18,546 nucleotides of DNA from Candidatus Bathyarchaeota archaeon (GCA_029881555.1 JAOUMI010000003.1:1-18546), one strand, 5' to 3'. Positions 5,908 to 14,160 are shown, counted from the first letter of the stretch. The notes: a model not told the origin generated them from the sequence alone. Made by a program: numbers and translations.

Positions 5908-6286
5908 ATGACTATTTTGGCAACCGCTAAGGTATCTAAGGGTTTTCGGGTGACAATTCCAAAAGAAGCTCGGGAGCTCTTGAAGTTGGAAGAGGGCGAC
6001 GAAATCGTCTTTTTCACGGTTAAATGAATGCAAGGTCGGGTGTGCTTCCGAAAGGCTGCTGAACGGTTGAAAAAATTGCGTGCAGTTGAATGGTTGAGGA
6101 CCATGTTTTGCGTCGTTGGTTTGTCAAAGTATTGGGAGAACGATTATACAATTGCTAGGATAGCTGAACTGTTGAATGTAAGCGTTTCCACATTTACGGG
6201 GCGCATATATAAGGGTCCACGAGAATATAGAGGATGAAATCGAATGTTATTATTCGGTTAAACGTTTTTGGAGTTTTGGTTGTTAG
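5908..6286 (+). pseudogene. Broken AbrB-type regulator with HTH-like C-terminus
   Basis: From ATG 5908 the frame encodes an AbrB/MazE/SpoVT-type DNA-binding domain: AKVSKGFRVTIPKEARELL, then LEEGDEIVFFTVK. It stops at an in-frame TGA (6025-6027). An ATG follows at once in the same frame (6028) and continues GRVCFRKA, exactly the last strand expected of the AbrB fold. It then runs through an HTH-like NDYTIARIAELLNVSVSTF. That frame ends at 6237, but near 6200 the +1 frame takes over with protein-like sequence (IRVHENIEDEIECYY) to TAG 6284-6286. The gene after it has its ribosome-binding site just there, as if 6286 were the original end. One nonsense codon plus one frameshift is the simplest reading. 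Reinitiation at TGAATG, giving two working pieces, is the alternative. Confidence 0.6.
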
Positions 6287-6299
6287 AGGCGGTAACAAA

Positions 6300-6857
6300 G
6301 TGAGTGGAGAAGAGTTTGTTAAGAAGGCTGAGGTGATCTCAGCGGTCAGAGACTATGAAAATAGGAGAACTCGAAGGAAGGGAAGGATAGTGGATTTTAC
6401 GGTTTCGCCTTCGGAGTCAGATGATAAGATTTTGATACGTGTTATAACTGAAGGCAAGTCAAAATCAGGATATGTTGGTGTGGACACTGTTAGGGAGATG
6501 AATGATATTCTGGAGAAACGGAATTATGATAAGGGTATCCTTATTGGGAAGCGGTTCACCGAAGCGGCGAAAAGTGAGATGGTTAGTGAAAACATCGAGG
6601 CGATTTCGGAGAGAATTACGCCTCATTTCAAGTTGGAGCGGCTTTACTCGGCGATAGATAGTTGTGTACGGAATTTGTGTAGGGCGAAGTGTGGTCGCGT
6701 TCCGATAAAGGAGTCTGATTGCAAGGGTTACGTTGATAGTCATTACTCTTGTGATGTTAGGTTGACTAGTGATAATGCCAGTTTTCATCTTGAGCAGGGT
6801 TGGATAGGTTTTTTGGAGAGGGATTTGGCGAAACTTTTGGCAATAGAAAAACCCTGA
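6300..6857 (+). CDS. Mrr/restriction-endonuclease-like protein with C-terminal cysteine cluster
   Basis: This looks like a PD-(D/E)xK nuclease. RIVDFTV supplies the acidic residue and ILIRVITEGK supplies E-x-K about 19 residues later, followed by GYVGVDTVREM, a YDKGILIG strand and a RFTEAAKSEM helix, as in Mrr-type domains. The last third has five cysteines in a C-x4-C-x3-C-x9-C-x9-C arrangement (CVRNLCRAKC onward), possibly a metal or Fe-S site. I prefer GTG at 6300 (185 aa): it has GAGG about 10 nt upstream and directly follows the end of the broken AbrB gene. The frame is also open from ATG 6234 (207 aa), but those 22 residues coincide with the pseudogene tail in another frame. The VGV..T..M pattern is also present in the RpoH extension. 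The substrate is unknown. Confidence 0.65.
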   Translation: MSGEEFVKKAEVISAVRDYENRRTRRKGRIVDFTVSPSESDDKILIRVITEGKSKSGYVGVDTVREMNDILEKRNYDKGILIGKRFTEAAKSEMVSENIEAISERITPHFKLERLYSAIDSCVRNLCRAKCGRVPIKESDCKGYVDSHYSCDVRLTSDNASFHLEQGWIGFLERDLAKLLAIEKP

Positions 6858-6999
6858 TAAAAGTGTAGTTGAAGAAGAAAAAATGATTAATAAGATTGTA
6901 GTGCTACTTGCGCGCGCAGGTGTGGAATGCAAGCACCATGTTTAAGGGCCCTCGCGTGCTACGATCCAGAGATAACCGACATTAGGCGGAGGGAAATCA

Positions 7000-7203
7000 A
7001 TGTCTTTAGAGGACTTGGCCGAATTGGAAAGGAAAACATACGAGATTATCAAGGAGGCAGGGGAAATTCAGCCCAAAAATCTGCCGGACCGAATGGTGGG
7101 AGCAGTCACAAACCTGAAGAACAAGGGACTAGTAGAAACTTACAAGAAGTACACGAGCTTATATCGACGGAAGAAAAAGAAATTCGTCAAAGTAAAAAAA
7201 TAA
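7000..7203 (+). CDS. Small winged-helix-like protein
   Basis: This 67-aa protein starts at ATG 7000, preceded by a GGAGGG ribosome-binding site about 8 nt upstream. An N-terminal helix (LEDLAELERKTYEIIKEAG) is followed by a recognition-helix-like stretch (LPDRMVGAVTNLKNKGLV) and a two-strand wing ending in a run of lysines. This is the layout of a minimal winged-helix nucleic-acid-binding protein. The basic tail (RRKKKKFVKVKK) suggests DNA or RNA contact. An overlapping 100-aa frame from 6927 is not supported. I cannot name its target; it sits upstream of aIF5B but 279 bp away, with a separate promoter between. Confidence 0.7.
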   Translation: MSLEDLAELERKTYEIIKEAGEIQPKNLPDRMVGAVTNLKNKGLVETYKKYTSLYRRKKKKFVKVKK

Positions 7204-7404
7204 TAGAGGATGTCTATGAGAGAGACTAACACAAATAACTTAACACCTTTCAAAATCTCACCCCTCTCCCCTATAGAAGGAGGTGGAGGTTTGAGAGAGT
7301 TGAGCTGGTAGGTGTCCTTTTCTTATTCCACTAGCTTTTCTCTCGACACTGAGTTCCAAAACTAGTTATTTAGAAGAGGGTGTGCTGAAAAACCGAGCTT
7401 TTAA

Positions 7405-7421
7405 GCGAAACGGTTTATAAC
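7405..7421 (+). promoter_or_regulatory. Promoter of the aIF5B gene
   Basis: GCGAAAC followed by GGTTTATAAC is a good archaeal BRE/TATA pair about 65 nt before the aIF5B ATG. The rest of the 7204-7482 gap has no convincing gene. It does contain a strong GGAGGTGGAGGT ribosome-binding-like sequence at 7279-7290 leading only into a 6-codon TTG reading frame. Confidence 0.6.
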
Positions 7422-7482
7422 GCTGGTGTGTCAATGCTGATGAGGCTGGCACATCTATAACTCCTAATCGGAAGAGCATAAA

Positions 7483-9261
7483 ATGCCTATTAGACAACCA
7501 ATCGTGTGCGTGCTCGGTCACATCGACACCGGAAAGACCCTTCTGCTAGACAAGATTAGGAAAAGCAGTGTCCAAGCGAGGGAAGCCGGAGGCATAACTC
7601 AGCACATTGGAGCCAGCTTCTTCCCAGTTAAAACTCTCAAGGAAGTGTGTGGTCCTCTCCTGAAGAAATTCAGGCGCAGACTACGCATTCCTGGACTGCT
7701 TGTCATTGACACACCAGGACATGAGGCTTTTGCCAACCTTAGAAAAAGGGGTGGCGCAGTCGCAGATATCGCAATTCTTTTAATCGATATCCTGAAGGGT
7801 TTTGAAGAGCAAACCTACGAGTCAATCGACATCTTGAAGGCGAGGAAAACTCCTTTTCTAGTCGCAGCGAACAAGATTGACCGTGTGCCCGGTTGGGTAT
7901 CTAGGCCAGACGAGCCCTTTCTAACGTCATATCAGAGCCAAGATCCCTACGTTCGCCAAGACATCGACGAACGTTTATACACTATCATGGGAACGTTTTC
8001 TAAACTTGGTTTTCAGGTTGAGCGCTACGACAAGATATCTGATTTCACTCGAACCGCAGCTATTGTTCCGACGAGTGCCAAAACGGGTGAGGGCATACCC
8101 GAGCTCTTGGCGGTTCTCATTGGCCTAACTCAACAATACCTGCGAACCCGCTTAAAAGTAACTAAAGGACCAGCTAAGGGCACCGTGTTGGAAGTTAAGG
8201 AGGAGCCCGGGCTCGGGATCACCATTAACGCCATCATTTACGACGGAACACTTCAAAAAGGCGACATGATTGTTGTAGGTGGAAAAGAGCAACCCATCAT
8301 GACGAACGTTCGTGCAGTCTTCTTGCCTAAACCTCTTGACGAAATAAGGGACCCAAGAGACAGATTCTCCTCCGTAGACGCTGTTTCAGCCGCTGCTGGA
8401 ATAAAGATCGCGGCAACCAATCTTGATAATGCTTTGGCTGGTGCACCTTTATACGTAGTTCCAGTTGACGGTCAACCCGAAGCGTTTGCCAAGCTAGTTT
8501 CTGAAGAGTTGGAGAAACTCAGAGTTGCCACTGATATCGACGGAGTTGTGCTAAAAACGGATGCGTTGGGTTCTCTTGAGGCTATCGCCGAGGGTTTGAA
8601 GCGAAACAACGTTCCGATAAGATTGGCGGATGTAGGAGACGTTTCTAAACGAGATGTTACAGAGGCGGCTGTGGTTAAAGAACACGAACTGCTCTACGGG
8701 GTGATCCTAGCCTTCAACGTGAAAACGTTGCCGGACGCAGAGAGGGAAGCAATAGATCGAGGCGTTTTCATCTTCGAACACAACATTATCTATCACCTTA
8801 TTGACGACTACTTGAATTGGATGAAGAGCACACAGGAAGAGCGCATTCAAAGAGAACTCGACAGGCTGGTTATGCCTGGAAAAATAAAGATCCTTCCCGG
8901 ATACGTATTTAGGAAGGCAAAGCCCGCCATCGTGGGAATCGAGGTTTCGGCTGGGCAGATCAAACCGAAGTACGCGCTTGTTGGAGAGGATGGAAGGGAA
9001 ATCGGTGAAATCAAGCAGATTCAAGATCGCGGGCAGGCCATACCTGAGGCAAAGTCTGGAACGCAGGTGGCCATCTCTTTAGATAAACCAGTTGTGGGAA
9101 GGCACATCAATGAAGGTGACGTACTCCTCGTTAAAGTGCCTGAAGCACATGCAAAAGCTCTGCTAACGAAGTTTCAAGATCGTTTGTCATCTGAGGAGTT
9201 AGACGCCTTGAACGAGCTCGTCGACATTATGAGACGCCGGCTTCCATTCTGGGCAGCCTAA
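7483..9261 (+). CDS. infB: Translation initiation factor aIF5B
   Basis: This is the archaeal IF2/eIF5B GTPase, which promotes subunit joining and initiator tRNA binding. At 592 aa it has the length of archaeal aIF5B. GTPase motifs are G1 GHIDTGKT (12-19), G2 GGIT (36-39), G3 DTPGH (76-80, with the catalytic His), G4 NKID (130-133) and G5 TSAKTGEGI (near 205). The DTGKT form of G1 is the eIF5B-like version. Domains II (GTVLEVKEEPGLGITIN onward), III (DGVVLKTDALGSLEAI) and IV (PGYVFRKAKPAIVGIEV) follow in the normal order. The ATG at 7483 is in the right place for the family N-terminus. In many archaea infB follows ndk; here it lies 5.5 kb away on the opposite strand with its own promoter. Confidence 0.97.
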   Translation: MPIRQPIVCVLGHIDTGKTLLLDKIRKSSVQAREAGGITQHIGASFFPVKTLKEVCGPLLKKFRRRLRIPGLLVIDTPGHEAFANLRKRGGAVADIAILLIDILKGFEEQTYESIDILKARKTPFLVAANKIDRVPGWVSRPDEPFLTSYQSQDPYVRQDIDERLYTIMGTFSKLGFQVERYDKISDFTRTAAIVPTSAKTGEGIPELLAVLIGLTQQYLRTRLKVTKGPAKGTVLEVKEEPGLGITINAIIYDGTLQKGDMIVVGGKEQPIMTNVRAVFLPKPLDEIRDPRDRFSSVDAVSAAAGIKIAATNLDNALAGAPLYVVPVDGQPEAFAKLVSEELEKLRVATDIDGVVLKTDALGSLEAIAEGLKRNNVPIRLADVGDVSKRDVTEAAVVKEHELLYGVILAFNVKTLPDAEREAIDRGVFIFEHNIIYHLIDDYLNWMKSTQEERIQRELDRLVMPGKIKILPGYVFRKAKPAIVGIEVSAGQIKPKYALVGEDGREIGEIKQIQDRGQAIPEAKSGTQVAISLDKPVVGRHINEGDVLLVKVPEAHAKALLTKFQDRLSSEELDALNELVDIMRRRLPFWAA

Positions 9262-9405
9262 ACGATTGCGGTCAAAGATTCTTCAACTTTCTAGAACCGA
9301 GGTGGCAAAGTCAAAACGTTTGCCGTTTTAAGGATAAACCTCTGTTGTTAGGTGTTTTCGTTCCCATGAAAATTGTTGGTTCGCAAGTGATTTTACGTTC
9401 ATAGA

Positions 9406-9434
9406 GTTTATTAAGTCTCGCTACACAATATATC
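9406..9434 (+). promoter_or_regulatory. Promoter region of the pilus operon
   Basis: Two TATA-like sequences lie in the 236-bp gap before the secretion ATPase: GTTTATTAAG at 9406-9415 and AATATATC at 9427-9434, 64-92 nt upstream of the ATG. Which is used cannot be decided from sequence. No other gene or structure is seen in the gap. Confidence 0.45.
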
Positions 9435-9497
9435 GTGGCGTTGCGACCTTGCGAGTCTGGTTAGAGGTCATAATCGTTCGTAACTGAGTGAAAACGC

Positions 9498-11015
9498 ATG
9501 AAAACGGAGTCGAAAGCGGTAAACAAGAAAAAACTGTCCATGTTTCGAGAAGTCTACCCGATAGAAGAGCCCCACGTTTATGCCACAATTGTGAGAGACC
9601 CAGCCTCACAAAAGATGCGTTATGAGGTGATCGAACCCACCCTACGCGAAAGGGAGAAGAATCAGCTCCGAGAGATCAAAGACATTTTAGTTCAGGAAAT
9701 AAACGTCAGCCTTAAAGACCTTGAAACAAAGGAGATGGCCAAGGAGTACCTGAAAAACAAGGTTCGACAGATCATCCGAGACTATCGAATGAAGGTCGCT
9801 GAGGAGGCCGTGGACAAGCTCATGTACTACATCGTACGAAACTTCATCGGCTACGGAAAAATCGACCCCCTCATGAAGGACCACATGATCGAAGACGTCT
9901 CCGCGGACGGAGTCAACATTCCCATCTACGTTTGGCATCGAGAGTACGAGTCCCTACCCACCAACATTATTTTTGAAGGGGCCGATGAACTAAACTCCTT
10001 CGTCATAAGACTGGCTTACCTCGCTAGAAAACACATCTCCATTGCTAGACCCATCCTCGACGCAGCTCTCCCCGACGGAAGCCGTGTTCAACTTACCTAC
10101 GGAAACGAAATCACCCGAAGAGGTTCAACGTTCACGATTCGTCGTTTTCGTGTTGACCCGCTCACCATCTCAGATTTGATCGCCCTTAAAACCCTCTCTT
10201 CGGACATAGCTGCGTACTTCTGGTACGCCATCGAAAACCGGGCATCCATCCTCGTAGCGGGAGGAGTGGCAGCGGGAAAGACAACTACGCTTAACTGTCT
10301 ATCGATGTTTATAAAGCCCGAGTTAAAAATCGTGAGTGTAGAAGACACGGCTGAGCTTAACCTGCCCCACGAGAACTGGATTCCATCAGTTGTGCGACCG
10401 GGATTTGGATCCGGAGAGGAAAAGACGGGGGCCATCACGCTGTTTGACCTCTTGAAGGCAGCGGTGAGGCAGAGACCCGACTACATTATTGTAGGCGAGG
10501 TGCGCGGCGAGGAGGTGTACACCCTATTTCAAGCAATGGCGACCGGGCACCTAGGTATGAGCACGGTGCACGCAGAGTCCGTGGACGCCGTTTTTAATCG
10601 CCTAGAGTCTGAGCCCATGAACATTCCGAGGGCTCTCCTCACCATGATCGACGTTGTTATGGTTCAGTTGCGGACCGAGATTAGGGGAAAACCGGCCAGA
10701 AGAGCCCTCACGGTAACTGAGGTCATGGCTATGAGTCCTAAGACAAAGGAGCTCTTGACCAACAACGTGTATCGGTGGGATTCGAAGAGTGACGCCTTCC
10801 TGTACTCTGGTCGCAGCTACGCTTTAGAGAAAAACATGAAAAAGATGGGTCTCGGTGAAGGCGAGGTTAGAGCGGAACTTCATCGAAGAAAAACCGTGTT
10901 AGAATGGATGGTGAAAAACAACATTCGAAGGTACACCGACGTGGCCTCTGTCATTCGGGAATACTACGCTGATCCAGACCGCGTTTACAGAAGGGCAAGA
11001 GTTGGAGCGCTATAA
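9498..11015 (+). CDS. Type II/IV secretion ATPase for pilus assembly (GspE/TadA/ArlI family)
   Basis: This cytoplasmic hexameric ATPase drives pilin polymerisation. Visible motifs are Walker A GGVAAGKT (255-262), the Asp box after VSVEDTAEL (about 281), Walker B RPDYIIVGEVRG with E334, and the His box TGHLGMSTVHAES (349-361). The N-terminal 240 residues contain the usual family segments, including IEDVSADGVNIPIYV and PDGSRVQLTYG. At 505 aa it matches archaeal pilus and archaellum ATPases. The ATG at 9498 follows an in-frame stop. It is the first gene of an operon with two GspF-type membrane proteins and pilin-like proteins; the next gene starts 2 nt after its stop. The presence of pilins rather than archaellum accessory genes favours a pilus over an archaellum. 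Confidence 0.95.
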   Translation: MKTESKAVNKKKLSMFREVYPIEEPHVYATIVRDPASQKMRYEVIEPTLREREKNQLREIKDILVQEINVSLKDLETKEMAKEYLKNKVRQIIRDYRMKVAEEAVDKLMYYIVRNFIGYGKIDPLMKDHMIEDVSADGVNIPIYVWHREYESLPTNIIFEGADELNSFVIRLAYLARKHISIARPILDAALPDGSRVQLTYGNEITRRGSTFTIRRFRVDPLTISDLIALKTLSSDIAAYFWYAIENRASILVAGGVAAGKTTTLNCLSMFIKPELKIVSVEDTAELNLPHENWIPSVVRPGFGSGEEKTGAITLFDLLKAAVRQRPDYIIVGEVRGEEVYTLFQAMATGHLGMSTVHAESVDAVFNRLESEPMNIPRALLTMIDVVMVQLRTEIRGKPARRALTVTEVMAMSPKTKELLTNNVYRWDSKSDAFLYSGRSYALEKNMKKMGLGEGEVRAELHRRKTVLEWMVKNNIRRYTDVASVIREYYADPDRVYRRARVGAL

Positions 11016-11017
11016 AC

Positions 11018-12013
11018 TTGAGTAAGAGGAAGAAGAACATCAAAGGAACATCCACACGCCCTAAAAAAGCGTCTCGTCCACTCCTTCCTCCGATTCTCAG
11101 ACAATTTCACCGTTGGGCTGAAGAAATTCGGCTGGATACGAAAAAGCCTCAGGTATTTGCCTATCAAGTCATCGGGAAAAGAATCGCCCGGTTTTTGCCA
11201 TTTTTCGAAGATATGGGTGTGAACCTTCGAAGGTCTGGAATAAAGATCAGCTTCAAGGCGTACGTTAGCTTTGCCATTCTTATGTCTATGCTCGTTTCTG
11301 TCTCAGTTATGATTTTAATTCCCACCATCCTCACCGTTATCCTTGGTTTCCCCGTTCACTCCTCTCTTCTCTTCGGACTAGGGGGAAGCTTGTTCGCGGG
11401 AGGCGTAACCGTGACCCTTTTCTATGCCTATCCAATTTATCGAGCAGACAACTTGAAGAGAAACTTGGAGGACGGCCTTCCCTTCACAACTGGTTATATG
11501 GCGATACTGGCCGGAGCCGGTGTTCCGCCTGACCGAGTATTTCGCTCTTTAGCCGAGGTTGACGCTCCGCTAGCTGTCTCTGATGAAGCTAAAAACATAG
11601 TGCGGGACGTGGAACTCTTTGGGTTCGACATTCTTTCAGCCCTCGAGTCCGCTTCTGACCGGAGCCCCTCTGCAAGGTTTAAGGAGTTGCTTGAGGGCTT
11701 CATCGCCACGGTTCACTCTGGAGGAAGCTTAACGAAGTACCTGAGGGATCGATCTCGTCAATACATGAAACTAAAGCGCATCGCTATGAGCCGGTTCTCA
11801 GACGCCCTTGCGATCCTAGCGGAGTTTTATGTTACCATGCTGGTTGCGGGGCCTCTGATTCTAGTAGTTATGCTTGCGGTGATGGCGATGCTGGGAGGAG
11901 GGACAGGATTGTTTGATCCTCGCCTGCTGTTGTACCTACTGACCTATATCGGCATACCCATCGGATCGGCAGTGTTTCTCATAATATTAGATGTTATTTC
12001 ACCGAGGAGGTAG
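11018..12013 (+). CDS. Pilus assembly membrane platform protein, GspF/TadC type (first of two)
   Basis: This 331-aa type II secretion F-domain protein has a basic N-terminus (about 1-80, cytoplasmic), membrane segments near 83-109 and 113-140, a cytoplasmic F domain about 150-260 (LEDGLPFTTGYMAILAGAGV, VHSGGSLTKYL), and two C-terminal membrane segments near 270-290 and 303-325. Such proteins form the inner platform under the pilus and are rotated or moved by the ATPase. The start is TTG at 11018, 2 nt after the ATPase stop, so coupling is very likely. The next gene follows after 2 nt. Confidence 0.9.
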   Translation: MSKRKKNIKGTSTRPKKASRPLLPPILRQFHRWAEEIRLDTKKPQVFAYQVIGKRIARFLPFFEDMGVNLRRSGIKISFKAYVSFAILMSMLVSVSVMILIPTILTVILGFPVHSSLLFGLGGSLFAGGVTVTLFYAYPIYRADNLKRNLEDGLPFTTGYMAILAGAGVPPDRVFRSLAEVDAPLAVSDEAKNIVRDVELFGFDILSALESASDRSPSARFKELLEGFIATVHSGGSLTKYLRDRSRQYMKLKRIAMSRFSDALAILAEFYVTMLVAGPLILVVMLAVMAMLGGGTGLFDPRLLLYLLTYIGIPIGSAVFLIILDVISPRR

Positions 12014-12015
12014 CC

Positions 12016-12831
12016 ATGCCTAGGATTGATAAGTGGGAGAGAAAGACCGCATGGATCGTATCCAGCATCATAGGCGTTGCCATACTCATAACCGCCTGCG
12101 TAACGCTTTGGAACATGCCTCTTTTTGATGAGTACCTGTTGCTCGCGGTTCTGATCACCGTTTTTCCCTCTGCGGTGCTCGATTACGTGGACTATCGTTG
12201 GAAAAGGTCTGTAGATGAACACCTCCCCGATCTTTTCCGTAGCCTTGTTCAGGCTCAACAGACTGGGATGCCTCTTCCCCAAGCCCTAGAAGAGGCCTCT
12301 AAAAGGCGTTATGGACCCTTAACTGGGGAGTTGAAGAAAATGGTGACCCAGATGTCTTGGGGGATGTCGTTTGAAAAGGCTTTACAGTCCTTTGGCGAGC
12401 GCGTTGGCACCGCGTTGGTGGGAAGAGCTGTCCCGCTTGTGATAGAAGCCAGTAAGTCTGGAGGGCGAGTTGAGAAAGTTTTCGCTCCAACAGGGAAGTT
12501 CATACAGTCAACCCTAACAATGGATAAGGAGCGTCGAACCCGAACGAGGCCTTATGTTGCGATTGTTTATATCGCGTTCTTTGTTTTCCTTTTCACCATC
12601 ATTTTGCTCTTTAAGACGTTGTTCGTTCAAGCTGCTGAGCTTCCCACTCTCGGATCTGTTGTTCTGACCTCGGAAGAGGCTAGAAGACTTTTCTTTCATA
12701 TGAGTGTGATTCAAGCTTTCTTCGGCGGTTTGGTGGCTGGAAAAATGGGTGAGGGAACCATGAGCGCTGGCTTGAAGCACAGCGTTATTCTCTTGGCTTC
12801 CGGATATGTGGCCCTAAAGTTTCTGATATAG
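12016..12831 (+). CDS. Pilus assembly membrane platform protein, GspF/TadC type (second)
   Basis: This 271-aa protein is a second F-domain protein and a shorter partner of the preceding one. Two membrane segments lie near 13-58, followed by a cytoplasmic F domain (HLPDLFRSLVQAQQTG, MSWGMSFEKAL, IEASKSGGRVEKVF) and three C-terminal membrane segments near 184-206, 228-245 and 253-271. Split or paired F proteins are usual in Tad-like archaeal pilus systems, where they may form a heteromeric platform. The ATG has a GAGGAGGT ribosome-binding site that overlaps the end of the upstream gene. The downstream pilin-like gene starts 12 nt after its stop. Confidence 0.9.
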   Translation: MPRIDKWERKTAWIVSSIIGVAILITACVTLWNMPLFDEYLLLAVLITVFPSAVLDYVDYRWKRSVDEHLPDLFRSLVQAQQTGMPLPQALEEASKRRYGPLTGELKKMVTQMSWGMSFEKALQSFGERVGTALVGRAVPLVIEASKSGGRVEKVFAPTGKFIQSTLTMDKERRTRTRPYVAIVYIAFFVFLFTIILLFKTLFVQAAELPTLGSVVLTSEEARRLFFHMSVIQAFFGGLVAGKMGEGTMSAGLKHSVILLASGYVALKFLI

Positions 12832-12843
12832 GAGGGATGAGAT

Positions 12844-13248
12844 GTGAGAAGAGTGTTGTTGGATAGGAGGGGAATTACGCCGGTCTTGAGCAATGTCTTA
12901 TTGATGGCTATTGCGGTGGCGGGTATGTCAATCGCCATAGCTGCGACGTACGTTATCACCGGCAATCTTCGTGAAACCATGGGTGAGCGCTTCGTCATAG
13001 AGGATGTGTGGTTTAAGACGGACGGCGAGATTTCAGTGTATCTTCGTAACACGGGTAAAATGTCGATCAAGGTAGCCGCTTTGTACGTGAACTATACGGC
13101 GCAGTCGTTCACGTCGCTTGAGTTGGATGTAGGCGGTCACGGCTGGTTGAGTATAACTTACAACTGGAGTTCGAACTCTGTGTATCACATTGGGGTTGCA
13201 ACAAGTAGGGGGATTGAGGTTGCGGACTATTACAGGTCTCCGGCTTAG
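12844..13248 (+). CDS. Type IV pilin-like protein
   Basis: This 134-aa protein has a class III (prepilin) signal. The basic leader MRRVLLDRRG is cut after G10, then ITPVLSNVLLMAIAVAGMSI forms the hydrophobic helix of an archaeal Pilin_N (DUF1628-type) protein. The rest is a small beta-rich domain with sequons NYT and NWS, likely glycosylated outside the cell. The start is GTG at 12844, preceded by a GGAGGGATGAG ribosome-binding site. It is within the operon, directly behind the second platform protein. It is more likely a minor pilin than the main subunit, because the separately promoted gene at 14205 suits that role better. Confidence 0.88.
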   Translation: MRRVLLDRRGITPVLSNVLLMAIAVAGMSIAIAATYVITGNLRETMGERFVIEDVWFKTDGEISVYLRNTGKMSIKVAALYVNYTAQSFTSLELDVGGHGWLSITYNWSSNSVYHIGVATSRGIEVADYYRSPA

Positions 13249-14125
13249 ACGAGATCGACGCGGCGTCAGCAACATAATCGTTGTCGTGCTCAGCCTAGTG
13301 ATCATTATCGCTATCGTGTCGAATGTGGTTCTGTGGAGCTACCGGATGAATCAGCTGGACTGGGAGAAAATACGGGAAAACGTGAAAATTTCCAATGTTA
13401 CCCGTGTAAGTGCCACCCGTTCTCCATGGTTTGTTGTTCAGAGCGAATACACGGTGAACACGGGCAGTCGCGTGAGCGGCGCCTATGAAGATACGCAAGT
13501 TGCCGATGATGGCGGGTGGGAAACATTCCAAGAGGAGGAGACACCTCCAACTTACAGGCTGGATGTTAACGGCACCTTTACTTTGGACCTATCTTCCTAT
13601 CCCTTATGGTCTGTTTCAACCGTTGAAATACAATTGAGGTACGGAGCTAGCGACGCTGGTGAAAACTGGTACCTGAAGGCCTATAACTGGACAGCGAACG
13701 AGTTCAGCGACAGCGGTTTCAACTCCACTACGGGCCACACGCCTACAACGGGGTGGGACAATTACGCTGTGAATCTCACGGATCAGTGGCGTAGTTACGT
13801 GCAGGACGACGGTACGATGCGCGTAGAAGTTTGTGACGAAGGAAACGAAGCTGTTCGGATGACCGTCGACATCGACTTTTTGGGTGTGAGGATCGTATTC
13901 AGCGAAATTCGATTCACCTTTAGAAATGAGGGAGCTCTAACCTTTCATCTCGTTTCCCTGTGGATCATCAACTCAACCGACCATGAGCGCTACGACATAA
14001 ACGCCATCGTAAACTCGGGGGAGACGTTGAATTACATCCGTGATGACATCAGTTTGCCAACTGGACAATACGCTGTCAAGGTTGTCACGGAACGAGGGAA
14101 CATCGCAGTTTACTTGGGAAGCTAA
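13220..14125 (+). CDS. Large pilin-like protein with inserted beta domain
   Basis: A class III signal (RLRRDRRG, cut before VSNIIVVVLSLVIIIAIVSN) is followed by about 265 extracellular residues, twice a normal pilin. The start of the mature part and the last 85 residues (IRFTFRNEGALTFHLVSL to the end) look like a pilin beta domain. Between them sits a beta-rich block (about YRLDVNGTFTLDLSS to IDFLGVRI) that may be a carbohydrate-binding or adhesive sandwich. Sequons NVT, NGT, NWT, NST and NLT are plentiful. I choose TTG at 13220 (301 aa): GGGGGA lies 6 nt upstream. TTG at 13190 is also in frame. It overlaps the previous gene by 29 nt. A tip or minor pilin is the likely role; the binding function is inference. 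Confidence 0.85.
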   Translation: MRTITGLRLRRDRRGVSNIIVVVLSLVIIIAIVSNVVLWSYRMNQLDWEKIRENVKISNVTRVSATRSPWFVVQSEYTVNTGSRVSGAYEDTQVADDGGWETFQEEETPPTYRLDVNGTFTLDLSSYPLWSVSTVEIQLRYGASDAGENWYLKAYNWTANEFSDSGFNSTTGHTPTTGWDNYAVNLTDQWRSYVQDDGTMRVEVCDEGNEAVRMTVDIDFLGVRIVFSEIRFTFRNEGALTFHLVSLWIINSTDHERYDINAIVNSGETLNYIRDDISLPTGQYAVKVVTERGNIAVYLGS

Positions 14126-14160
14126 CCTTCTTTGAAAATCTGTATTCTGGGTTCATACAG

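Noticed and set aside
6465..6932. 155-aa minus-strand frame opposite the nuclease candidate
   Set aside because: Thr/Ile/Ser-rich shadow of a coding gene with no start signal or family resemblance.
6883..6945. 20-codon ORF between the nuclease candidate and the winged-helix gene
   Set aside because: It looks protein-like (KIVVLLARAGVEC) but is too short and lacks a ribosome-binding site; at most a remnant.
6927..7229. 100-aa frame on the plus strand
   Set aside because: It overlaps the 67-aa winged-helix gene at 7000-7203, has low-complexity composition and lacks the GGAGGG ribosome-binding site that serves ATG 7000.
7210..7311. 33-aa ORF after the winged-helix gene
   Set aside because: Composition is Asn/Thr/Pro/Gly-rich without clear structure, and it is not needed to explain any signal.
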